Positions 24,473 to 32,625 of a stretch of DNA of 51,826 nt are shown here, piece by piece (within the stretch, counting starts at the first letter, position 1; every line of letters begins with the position of its first letter). Source of the stretch: Candidatus Poribacteria bacterium (lineage in GTDB: Bacteria; Poribacteria; WGA-4E; GCA-2687025). The translations under genes and the position numbers were made by a program. The DNA lies in contig JABGQA010000049.1 in NCBI GenBank assembly GCA_018644665.1, forward strand, positions 1 to 51,826. The letters are read 5' to 3'. The notes beneath the pieces are model-generated. The model saw only the letters and a program-made list of their open reading frames with translations. It did no database searches and had not been told where the DNA came from.

Positions 24473-26200
24473 TCAGCAGCTTCCTGCGCGATAGGCGGCG
24501 ATGAGGTCGGACACGGCGAGAGAGCGGTCGTAGAGCCGAAGGCGTTCCACCCCGGCCGCCCCGCCCACACGGACGCGCGCTGCGCAGGCTGAGGAGGCGT
24601 CCATGTCGGAATTCAGTCTCCCCCACCCGAACTGGCGATGTTCCCCGCCGTCGTTCAGCTTGCCGTCGATGACGAAGAGGATCAGCCCCGGGCCGGGATC
24701 TACGATCACGCCGACGTGGTGCGCGTGACCGGCTTCAAGCGTCCCCGGGTCGCACTCCCATCGGCTCTCGGCGACCCCGTCGCTCAGAATCAGCTCGACA
24801 GCGCCCGAGTCCGTGCGTTCCAGGGCAATGCCGGCGCCTTCCGGGCCGCGACCGTCGACGAGTAGGCCGCGCGTACCGGCCGCGTCCGGCCGCAACCACC
24901 CGTCCAGCGAGAGCCCATCCTGGACGCTCACGGGCGTGGGAAGGGCGATGTCGGACGCGGGTCCTAGGTCCGATCCCGCGACGTCGAGCGCCAGCCCCTC
25001 CTGCGTCACCCCACGACGCGTGAACTGATCCCACTGCCGGTCGAAGACCTCCGGCGCGATCTCGTGGACGCGCGCGACCGTCTTCTGCGTCTCCGTCAGG
25101 AAGTAACGGTCGTCGTGCTCAACCAGGTCGGGATAGCTCATGCGCGTTGCGGGATCGTCGTCGTACAGGACGATCTCCGGCTGCGACCACCGGATGAGCT
25201 TCCCCTCGGGGGAGTCGATCTCGACGCCCCCGCACATCCACACCGGATTGCGATCGTAGTAGTCGCGGCCGCCGTGATTGTGGAACCAGTAGAGGTACTT
25301 CCCGTTCGAGCAGCGCCACACGAAATTCGCGGCGCGCGGATGCTTCATCGGTCGGCCGTCGGCATACGCCTTGTAGCGCGGCGCCGTCCACGTGTGGCCT
25401 CCGTCGCGGCTGTACGCGTGACATGGGTGGCCATCGACCGTGCGATAGACGACGTAGAGCGATCCGTCGCTCAGGACGCAGTAGCTCTGCTCCTCGGCGA
25501 TGGGCCCGCCGCCTGGAGGCGTGCGCAGGCCGGCGTCGCCATCCGGCAGTGTCTCCCACGAGAGCTTGGCGATGTCCCGCTCAGTGAGGATGTTCGGGCT
25601 GCGGACGAGGACGCCTTCGGAGCGCGTGAAGAAGCCGTGTCCGAACCCTCCCACCTTGTGGAGGGACATGTAGGCGTCGCCGTCGCGGGTGAACGGCCTG
25701 CCGACGTTCCAGAAGAAGCGGACGCTCCCGCCATACGCGTTCTCCCGGTCGATGTCGAACTCGCGAACGGGCATGCGGCTCCGTTCGGCCGACCACGTCC
25801 GGCCGTGGTCGTCGCTGTGCTTGAAGACGTAGTAGCCGAGGGAATCGACGCGGGCGCACTTCCCGCCCGTGTACGGCGGGTCGTCGGCGATGACCTCTCG
25901 CTGGTTGTCGGTGTTGTGGTTGTAGAAGCAGTAGATACGGCCGTAGGACGTCTTGAGCAGGACGGCATAGGAGGCCTCCGGCCCGTCCGCGGGCTCGACG
26001 TCGGCGCGGTCGTCCCACGTCTTGCCTAAGTCCGTGCTGCGCATAGTGATGACGTGTTGCCCCGGCTGACCCTCATGCCCGCCGCCAGTCGTGACGGCGC
26101 ACAGCCAGGCACCGTCATCGGTCTTCACGATGTACGGTTGGTCGGCGTAGGACTCGGTGGGAATCTCCAAGCCGTTCTCGATGTTCCTCGGGTCGCTCAT
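24473..26200 (-). CDS. Sialidase-like (Asp-box) protein fused to a LamG domain
   Basis: 575 residues from ATG 26200 (AAGGAG upstream). The first 430 residues form a BNR/sialidase-type six-bladed propeller with Asp-boxes STDLGKTWDD, SDDHGRTWSA and SRDGGHTWTA. The last 130 residues are a LamG/concanavalin-like domain (SVQDGLSLDGWLRPDAAGT, HAHHVGVIVDPGPGLILFVI in parts, AGVERLRLYDRSLAVSDLIAAY). There is no signal peptide, which is odd for a glycan-active protein; it may act inside the cell or be exported otherwise. The Arg triad of true sialidases was not identified, so neuraminidase activity is unproven. It starts 11 bases after the PhyH stop codon. Confidence 0.87.
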   Translation of the reverse strand: MSDPRNIENGLEIPTESYADQPYIVKTDDGAWLCAVTTGGGHEGQPGQHVITMRSTDLGKTWDDRADVEPADGPEASYAVLLKTSYGRIYCFYNHNTDNQREVIADDPPYTGGKCARVDSLGYYVFKHSDDHGRTWSAERSRMPVREFDIDRENAYGGSVRFFWNVGRPFTRDGDAYMSLHKVGGFGHGFFTRSEGVLVRSPNILTERDIAKLSWETLPDGDAGLRTPPGGGPIAEEQSYCVLSDGSLYVVYRTVDGHPCHAYSRDGGHTWTAPRYKAYADGRPMKHPRAANFVWRCSNGKYLYWFHNHGGRDYYDRNPVWMCGGVEIDSPEGKLIRWSQPEIVLYDDDPATRMSYPDLVEHDDRYFLTETQKTVARVHEIAPEVFDRQWDQFTRRGVTQEGLALDVAGSDLGPASDIALPTPVSVQDGLSLDGWLRPDAAGTRGLLVDGRGPEGAGIALERTDSGAVELILSDGVAESRWECDPGTLEAGHAHHVGVIVDPGPGLILFVIDGKLNDGGEHRQFGWGRLNSDMDASSACAARVRVGGAAGVERLRLYDRSLAVSDLIAAYRAGSC

Positions 26201-26211
26201 TCCGAACTCCT

Positions 26212-27051
26212 TCAGCCAGGCAGACGCTGACGGCGATACAGACACCGGCCGTACGGCTCGGCGTCTCCTTCGTAGACCGGATTGAGACGCCGAACCATCT
26301 CACGAGACTCGGCGGGCCACGCATCGGGGATCTCATGCGTCTTGGCGACCATCTGCGCCTTGATGCGCTCCGGGAGGCTCGCGAAGTCCGGCTGGTACCA
26401 CAGCGTGATGACCGTGCGGCGCTGGTCGGAGTCGTTCGCGTGGGTGGCGTGCAACAGGCGCGCGTCGCCGATGACGACGTCACCTGCGGAGACGGGCGCG
26501 TCCACTTCATCGGGGCGGGTCGAGAACTCGGCCCGGCTTCCGTCGTCGCCCGCGGAGAGGTCGCGCGAGTGCGGCTCGGCGAGGAGATCGTGCACGGGGT
26601 TGTGGCTGATGTGCGACCCCGGGAGCACGCGCAGGCAGCCGTTCTCCGGCGCGGTGTCCGACAGGTAGTACATGAGGAACACCTGCTGCGGGACGGGCGC
26701 GTAGGCTGTCGGGTCGTCCCAGGCGAACCAGTCGTAGTGCCAGAACAGGCGGGGACTGCGCGGCGGCTTGCTGATGACGTATCCGTCCGTGTACGTGGGG
26801 TCGGGGAAGCCCATCGCGGCGAGCGCGTCGAGGGCCGGTCGCCAGGCGATGAGGCGCGCGAACACGGGGTCCTCCACGCCACCCAACGCGAACATACTGC
26901 CCTGCGCCCGGAATCTGGCGGCGTGCTCCTCCGTCTGCGTGGCGCATAGTGCATCTGTAGCGGCTCGCAGGTGCCCGAGTATCGTGGGCGTCAGGACGTC
27001 GGGGACGCGACAGAACCCGGACTCGATGAGTTCGCGTCGGGCGTCCTTCAC
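26212..27051 (-). CDS. Phytanoyl-CoA dioxygenase family protein (PhyH)
   Basis: 279 residues. Iron ligands H105 and D107 are in RLFWHYDWFAWD and the distal H201 is in ARLLHATHAND, followed by R211 (RRTVITLWYQPD) for 2-oxoglutarate. The GTG start overlaps the stop codon of the GH53 gene (GTGA), so it is translationally coupled to it. The longer open frame further upstream is antisense-like and rejected. Coupling to a galactanase and a sialidase-like protein suggests oxidation of a glycan-derived or glycan-linked small molecule. Confidence 0.92.
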   Translation of the reverse strand: MKDARRELIESGFCRVPDVLTPTILGHLRAATDALCATQTEEHAARFRAQGSMFALGGVEDPVFARLIAWRPALDALAAMGFPDPTYTDGYVISKPPRSPRLFWHYDWFAWDDPTAYAPVPQQVFLMYYLSDTAPENGCLRVLPGSHISHNPVHDLLAEPHSRDLSAGDDGSRAEFSTRPDEVDAPVSAGDVVIGDARLLHATHANDSDQRRTVITLWYQPDFASLPERIKAQMVAKTHEIPDAWPAESREMVRRLNPVYEGDAEPYGRCLYRRQRLPG

Positions 27052-28094
27052 CTCTCGGCCTCGAACGCGTTGGTGGATCGCAGAGAGCGCAGCGCCGGAG
27101 ACGCCTCGCCGTCCGCGTCGAACAGCGCGTTCCGGCCGCCGTACCAGATGTGCATGCCGTGTGCCGGGATGGACTCCGGGTACCACCATAGGACGCCGAT
27201 CCCGCGGCCGTCGGGAGTCGCGCGAACGGTCGCGATCAACTCGGCGAGGAAGTCGCGTTGGCCGTCGGGCGTCGTGGGCCACCGCATGCGGTCCTGCCAG
27301 CCGTCCGCGGCGCGGAAGTCGGTCGGCGCGTACGGGTAGGCCGTCTCGACGAGCAGGATGTCCTTGCCGAAGTCCCGGGCGGTCGCTTCGAGGTTCTCCC
27401 GCACGTCGTCCATCGTGCCGTGCCACCAGGGGTAGTAGCTCAACGCGATGAGGTCGTAGTCGACGTCGCGCTCCGCGATGTGATCGAAGAACCACTTCGT
27501 GGCGCCGCGGCTGGCCCCCTTGTCGATGTGCAGGGCGACGCGCGCGTCAGGCGCGGACGATCGCACGCCCTCGACGCCCGCGCGGACGAGGCGCGCGAAC
27601 TTATCCCACTGTTCGTCGGGGTCGCCTGCGTCGTACAGCTTGCCGTCTGGCCAGAGCATGCCGGGGGTTGTCTCGTTGCCCACCTGCACCATGTCCGGCG
27701 CCGCGCCGGCTGCGGCAAGTGTCGTGATCGCCTCGACGGTGTGCGCGCGCACGGCCGTTGCTAGTCCGTCCATGTCGAGATCGGCCCAGGCCTTGGGTTT
27801 GTGCTGATGCGCGGGCTCCGCCCACGTGTCCGAGTAGTGGAAGTTGAGCAGGAACCGCGCGCCCGCCTCCTTGATCCGCTTCGCGAGTTCCACCGTGTAG
27901 GGCAGGTCGTTCACGACGACGCCCTCGTGATTCGGGGCCACGAACAGGCGCAGGCGGAAGCAGTTGCAGCCGTGACGGCGCATGATCGCGATGGCGTCGT
28001 CGGGCTCCCCGCCGTCCGTGTAGCGGGCGCCCTGGCGTTCGAGGCGTCTGAGCGCGGAGATGTCGCCGCCGATGAGGAAATCGCGGTCGGTCAC
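27048..28094 (-). CDS. Glycoside hydrolase family 53 (endo-beta-1,4-galactanase-like)
   Basis: 348 residues if it starts at GTG 28094 (GGAG about 8 bases upstream); an ATG at 28142 would add 16 residues but lacks a ribosome site. The fold starts at once with FLIGGDISALRRLERQGARY. The acid/base is E141 in VQVGNETTPGMLWPDG and the nucleophile E250 in ILLVETAYPY, both in the sequence contexts typical of GH53 (arabinogalactan endo-galactanases); NFHYSDTWAEP is another family block. No signal peptide is visible, so it may be cytoplasmic or use a start not seen here. It heads the minus-strand run GH53-PhyH-sialidase/LamG-GATase-Nudix. Confidence 0.9.
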   Translation of the reverse strand: MTDRDFLIGGDISALRRLERQGARYTDGGEPDDAIAIMRRHGCNCFRLRLFVAPNHEGVVVNDLPYTVELAKRIKEAGARFLLNFHYSDTWAEPAHQHKPKAWADLDMDGLATAVRAHTVEAITTLAAAGAAPDMVQVGNETTPGMLWPDGKLYDAGDPDEQWDKFARLVRAGVEGVRSSAPDARVALHIDKGASRGATKWFFDHIAERDVDYDLIALSYYPWWHGTMDDVRENLEATARDFGKDILLVETAYPYAPTDFRAADGWQDRMRWPTTPDGQRDFLAELIATVRATPDGRGIGVLWWYPESIPAHGMHIWYGGRNALFDADGEASPALRSLRSTNAFEAER

Positions 28095-28687
28095 AGGCGT
28101 GCTCCGTTGGCGTCGGGGCTCAGGAGCATGCGGGTTGCGCATGATCGCCGCAAGCGATGGCCCGGCGGCCGGCGCCGTCACGCGCAGGTGGTCGGCGACG
28201 ACGATACGACATCGGACGACCTGGGCGTGCCACCAGCCCAGGAGGCGCGACCCAGGCGGGACACGGGGAGCCGCCGTCGCGTTCGACGCGCCACCTTGCC
28301 CAGGAGTTCCTTCGACCGGGTGGCTCACGCACCGAGACTCAGCGCGAACACCTACCTAAGAGGCACGTTCCAGCCAGAGACGGCTGGCGCACTCGGCCGA
28401 CCGGACGTCGGGACGCAACTCCGAGCAGGCGATCCCGCGACGTTCGCACCCTTGCCGAGTGTGCAGAGGCACTCCTACGGGAAGGCGTCCGCGCGGCAAT
28501 GGCCTGAGCGGGCCGCGCTTCCGACCCACGCGATCCTGAGTGGCCGCGCCCGCGAAACCTGGCTGCGTGCCGGTTCCCGGCCCCTGTGCTAGCATTGGAG
28601 CGTGGATACCTTGCCCGACTGTCGCCAACCGACATCTCGCGCTCGCCGCGCCAACGACCGCGTACTCCGTCCGTGGAGGACGCGAGT
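28095..28687. other. Divergent gap between the GH53 run and the ABC exporter operon
   Basis: About 590 bases. No gene is recognisable; the frames open here are arginine-rich shadows. It must hold promoters for both directions. A weak extended -10 (TGTGCTAGCAT, near 28586) is the only element seen and it lacks a clear -35. Confidence 0.35.
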
Positions 28688-30433
28688 ATGAAGACCTCGC
28701 TGGCGGATTACCGCGATCTGCTGCGCGCGTATCTGAAGCCGCAATGGCGCAAGGCCGCCCTCCTCGGTCTGCTACTCGTGACGGTCACGGGCGTCCAGCT
28801 GATCCTCCCGCAGATCACGCGGGGCTTCATCGACGGCGCTGCCGATGGGGCGCCGGTACGGGATCTGATGTTGCTCGCGGTCGCCTTCCTCGCCGTAGGA
28901 TTCGTCAACCAGATCTTCAACGCAGCGGCGACCTACTTCAGCCAGGACGTCGGCTGGACAGCCACGAACAGTATGCGCTGCGACCTGGCGCAACACTGCC
29001 TGTCCCTGGACATGTCGTTCCACAACGAGCGCACGCCAGGCGAGATGATCGAGCGCATCGAGGGCGACGTGAACACGCTGGCGGAGTTCTTCGCCCGGTT
29101 CATCTTCCAGGTGCTCGGAAGCATGCTCATGCTGGTGGGCGTGCTCGTGATGCTCTTCCGCGAGGACTGGCGCGTCGGTGGCGCGCTGGCTGCGTTCGCT
29201 GCGCTAGCCATGGTCGTGTTGTACCTCGGGCGTAGCATCGCCGTGCCGCACTTCCGCGCGGAACGCGCCGCTTACGCGGGGCTCTACGGCTTCCTCGAGG
29301 AACGTCTCGCGGGTACCGAGGACATTCGGGCCAACGGAGCGGTGGCGTACGTCATGCGGCGGTTCTTCGAGCTGAGCCGCGAAGTGTACCGGAAGGCGAT
29401 CAAGGCCGCGCTCATGGGTCAGGTCGTGTGGGTCGCCGCCACACTGCTTTTCGCCGCCGCGTCCGTGATTTCGTTTGGCCTTGGCGCATATCTGTACCTC
29501 GAAGGTGGCGTGAAGATCGGCGCGGTGTACCTCATCGTGCAGTACACGGAAATGCTGCTGCGTCCCCTCGAGCGCCTCACACGACGCATCCAAGAGCTTC
29601 AGCGGGCGACGGCCGCGATCCAGCGCATCCAGGAGATTCGCCAGATTCAGCCGGTGATCGAGGCCGTGGCGCACGACGCGCTGCCGTCCGGGCAGTTGGG
29701 CGTGGAGTTCGACCACGTCTCGTTCGCGTACGTCGAGGACGACCTCGTGCTGGACGACGTGAACTTCAGCCTGGCGCCGGGACACGCGCTAGGGCTGTTG
29801 GGCCGCACAGGCAGCGGCAAGACAACTATCTCGCGTCTGCTTTACAGGCTGTACGATCCGCGCTCGGGCGTCGTGCGTCTCGGGGGCTCCGACATACGGC
29901 GCCTGGACATCCCCGGCCTCCGCGCGGGGATCGGCATGGTGACGCAAGACGTACAGCTCTTCCACGCGAGCGTGCGCGACAACCTCACGTTCTTCGACCC
30001 CGCGTACGCGGACGACCACATCCTGGGCGTGCTCGAGGAACTCGGCCTCATCCCGTGGTACGAGTCGCTGGACGGCGGTCTCGACACGGTTCTGGACTCC
30101 GAGGGCAGCAGCCTGTCGGCCGGGGAGGCGCAACTGCTGGCATTCACTCGGGTGTTCCTGAAGGACCCCGGGCTCGTGATTCTCGACGAGGCCTCGTCGC
30201 GGCTCGACCCGCTCACCGAGCAGTGGATCGAACGCGCGATTGACCACCTGTTGCGGGACCGCACGGCGATCATCATCGCGCACCGCCTGTCGACGATCCA
30301 GCGCGTGGACGAGGTGATGATCCTCAAGGAGGGGCGCATCCGCGAGCACGGCAAGCGCGTGGACCTGGCGGCGGACCCGCAGTCTCAGTTCTCGCACCTG
30401 CTGAGAACCGGCGCGGAGGCGTCGCTGTCATGA
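28688..30433 (+). CDS. ABC exporter subunit 1 (six-TM domain plus ATPase)
   Basis: 581 residues. The membrane domain spans about 20-290; the nucleotide-binding domain begins near 338 with VEFDHVSFAYVEDD. Walker A is GRTGSGKTT (372-380), the signature is SLSAGEAQ (475-482; the usual second Gly and Gln are Ala and Glu), Walker B is LVILDE with catalytic E501, and the switch His is H532 in IIIAHRLS. GGAGGA is seven bases before ATG 28688. Its stop overlaps the start of subunit 2 (ATGA). Together the two resemble heterodimeric exporters of lipids, peptides or drugs such as the TM287/288 type. Confidence 0.93.
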   Translation: MKTSLADYRDLLRAYLKPQWRKAALLGLLLVTVTGVQLILPQITRGFIDGAADGAPVRDLMLLAVAFLAVGFVNQIFNAAATYFSQDVGWTATNSMRCDLAQHCLSLDMSFHNERTPGEMIERIEGDVNTLAEFFARFIFQVLGSMLMLVGVLVMLFREDWRVGGALAAFAALAMVVLYLGRSIAVPHFRAERAAYAGLYGFLEERLAGTEDIRANGAVAYVMRRFFELSREVYRKAIKAALMGQVVWVAATLLFAAASVISFGLGAYLYLEGGVKIGAVYLIVQYTEMLLRPLERLTRRIQELQRATAAIQRIQEIRQIQPVIEAVAHDALPSGQLGVEFDHVSFAYVEDDLVLDDVNFSLAPGHALGLLGRTGSGKTTISRLLYRLYDPRSGVVRLGGSDIRRLDIPGLRAGIGMVTQDVQLFHASVRDNLTFFDPAYADDHILGVLEELGLIPWYESLDGGLDTVLDSEGSSLSAGEAQLLAFTRVFLKDPGLVILDEASSRLDPLTEQWIERAIDHLLRDRTAIIIAHRLSTIQRVDEVMILKEGRIREHGKRVDLAADPQSQFSHLLRTGAEASLS

Positions 30434-32217
30434 GGCCGTGGCAGTTCATCATCCGTCTTATCAAGTTCTCGCCGGGGCTGTTTACGCTGAACCTGCTGGC
30501 GTGGACGGTCTTCCACACGATCCCGCTGGCTACCGGCCTCATCTCCCGGGAACTGTTCGACACACTCACTGGGAACGCCCGCCTTGGGTTCGACCTGTGG
30601 ACGCTGCTCGCGCTGATCGCGGCCGTCCCCCTCGTCCGCAAGGCCGCGTCGTTCGGCGCGATGATGTTCTACACGGTCTTCATGTACACGATGGAGACGT
30701 TGCTCCGTCGCAACATGCTCGGCAGCGTCCTCGGCGCGCCGGGCGCCGACGCGATGTCTGAAGGCTCGGGCGAAGCGGTCAGCCGCTTCCGCGACGACAC
30801 GCACGAAGTGCTGATGTACATCGAGGAGTGCATCGACTTCGCCGGGCGACTGCTCTATATCTCGGTCGCGTTCGTCGTCCTGTTCCGGCTTCAGCCGTCG
30901 ATGACGCTCGTGCTGTTCCTGCCCCTGCCCGCGCTGATCTTCCTTATCAACATGGCGCGGCGGCGCATCCACGAGTATCGGCGGGCCAGCCGGGAAGCCG
31001 CCGGGAAGGTAAGTGACTTCGTCGGGGAGATGTTCCGCACGACGCTCGCCATCAAGGCGGCGGGCTCCGAGGCCCCGATCATCGAACGCTTCCGCGCCAT
31101 CAACGAAGTGCGACGCAAGGCGGCGCTGAAGGACCAGTTCTTCAACGAGCTTCTGCGCTCCGTCGGGTGGAACATCGTGCACCTCGGGACAGGGGTCGTG
31201 TTGCTCTTCGCAGCGACCCGGATGCGTTCGGGCGAGTTCACTGTCGGGGATTTCGCGCTGTTCGTGGCGTACGTGACGCAGGCGACGTATCCGATATTCT
31301 CGATCGCGCGGCTTATCGCGCAACACAAGCGCGCGCGCGTGTCGTTCGACCGCATGGTGGAACTGACGCCGGGCAGCCCACCGGAAACGCTCGTGGCACA
31401 CGGGCCCGTGCACCTGCGCGGCGCGCTGCCCAGCGTGCCGGTTGCCGCCACGGCTGACGGCGACGCGCTCAGCCACCTGGAGGTCGACGGACTCACGTAC
31501 CACTACGCCGGCACGACACACGGCGTCGAGGACATCACGTTCGCGCTGAAGCGCGGATCGTTCACGGTCATCACAGGACGCATCGGGTCCGGGAAGACGA
31601 CGCTCGTCCGCGCCATCCTCGGCCTGTTGCCGAAGGACTCGGGCGAGGTTCGATGGAACGGCGTCGCCGTGGACGACCCAGGCGAGTTCTTCACGCCGCC
31701 GCGTAGCGCGTACACACCGCAGGTACCCCGGCTGTTCAGCGAGTCGCTGCGAGACAACATCCTGATGGGCATCCCCGAGGATCCCGAGCAGGTCGATTCG
31801 GCCATCCGGCTGAGCGTGATGGAGGACGACCTTCTGGAGATCGAGGACGGTCTGAACACGGTGGTCGGCCCGCGCGGGGTGAAGCTGTCCGGCGGACAGA
31901 TCCAGCGCTCGTCCGCGGCGCGCATGTTCGCGCGTGATGTCGACCTTCTGGTCTTCGACGACCTGTCCAGCGCGCTCGATGTCGAGACGGAAAGCGTGTT
32001 GTGGGAGCGCGTGTTCGGCGAGCGCGCCGCGACGTATCTCGTCGTATCACACCGCCCGTCCGTGCTGCAGCGGGCGGATCACATCATCGTGATGAACGGC
32101 GGCCGCATCGAGGCGCAAGGCACATTCGCAGAACTCATGTCGATGTCCGAAGAAGCGCGCTATCTTCTTACGGGATCGGAAGAAGCCGACGATAGCAGAG
32201 AGAAGGACGCGACATGA
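30430..32217 (+). CDS. ABC exporter subunit 2 with degenerate ATPase site
   Basis: 595 residues, with a six-helix membrane domain (about 18-295) and a nucleotide-binding domain from about 350. Walker A is GRIGSGKTT (383-391), the signature is a canonical LSGGQ (486-490) and the switch His is H541 in VVSHRPS. In Walker B (LLVFDDLSSALD) the catalytic Glu is Asp511. In a heterodimer this Asp and the altered LSAGE of subunit 1 fall in the same composite site, while the other site is fully canonical, the known pattern of asymmetric exporters. The start overlaps the stop of subunit 1 and its own stop overlaps the cupin start, so all three are coupled. Confidence 0.93.
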   Translation: MRPWQFIIRLIKFSPGLFTLNLLAWTVFHTIPLATGLISRELFDTLTGNARLGFDLWTLLALIAAVPLVRKAASFGAMMFYTVFMYTMETLLRRNMLGSVLGAPGADAMSEGSGEAVSRFRDDTHEVLMYIEECIDFAGRLLYISVAFVVLFRLQPSMTLVLFLPLPALIFLINMARRRIHEYRRASREAAGKVSDFVGEMFRTTLAIKAAGSEAPIIERFRAINEVRRKAALKDQFFNELLRSVGWNIVHLGTGVVLLFAATRMRSGEFTVGDFALFVAYVTQATYPIFSIARLIAQHKRARVSFDRMVELTPGSPPETLVAHGPVHLRGALPSVPVAATADGDALSHLEVDGLTYHYAGTTHGVEDITFALKRGSFTVITGRIGSGKTTLVRAILGLLPKDSGEVRWNGVAVDDPGEFFTPPRSAYTPQVPRLFSESLRDNILMGIPEDPEQVDSAIRLSVMEDDLLEIEDGLNTVVGPRGVKLSGGQIQRSSAARMFARDVDLLVFDDLSSALDVETESVLWERVFGERAATYLVVSHRPSVLQRADHIIVMNGGRIEAQGTFAELMSMSEEARYLLTGSEEADDSREKDAT

Positions 32218-32537
32218 GCGATGTAGCCCGGGCCGAAGCGTTCGTCGCCGCCGACGCGGTCGAGTACCAGGACAAGGGCGTCGTCAGCAGGACGGTCATC
32301 AAGAACGAGGCGGGATCCGTGACGTTCTTCGCGTTCGACAAGGGCGAAGAGCTGAGCGAACACTCCGCGCCGTACGATGCCCTCGTGCACGTGCTCGACG
32401 GCGAAGTCGACATCATCATCGACAGCGTCGCGTCGCGACTGAGCACGGGCGAGATGATCATCATGCCCGCGGACATCCCCCACGCCGTGCAGGCGGTGTC
32501 GCGGTTCAAGATGTGCCTGACGATGGTGCGCGGCTAG
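32214..32537 (+). CDS. Small cupin-fold protein
   Basis: 107 residues. The two cupin motifs are GEELSEHSAPYDALVHVLDG (H49 in the first) and GEMIIMPADIPHAVQA, giving a single-domain cupin_2 barrel whose metal set is incomplete compared with G-x5-HxH. Its start overlaps the stop of ABC subunit 2 by four bases, so it is coupled to the exporter. A role in sensing or modifying the exported compound is plausible; small cupins of this kind are usually isomerases, dioxygenase-like or ligand-binding proteins, and this one cannot be assigned. Confidence 0.88.
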   Translation: MSDVARAEAFVAADAVEYQDKGVVSRTVIKNEAGSVTFFAFDKGEELSEHSAPYDALVHVLDGEVDIIIDSVASRLSTGEMIIMPADIPHAVQAVSRFKMCLTMVRG

Positions 32538-32553
32538 CGCGTCAACCAATTAG

Positions 32554-32591
32554 CGACGCCGGCCGTGGGTGAAACACCGCTGCCGGCGTCG
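32554..32591 (+). terminator. Strong hairpin after the cupin gene
   Basis: CGACGCCGGC pairs with GCCGGCGTCG (10 bases) and the loop contains a second small hairpin GGTG-AAA-CACC. It sits in the gap between the cupin and the convergent MCP gene and could end transcription from both. Confidence 0.65.
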
Positions 32592-32625
32592 GCGCTCCGT
32601 CGGGTGCCTAGACGTCTCTCGCCGG

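Noticed and set aside
30385..31521. A 378-codon minus-strand frame
   Set aside because: It is antisense to ABC exporter subunit 2, whose motifs are intact.
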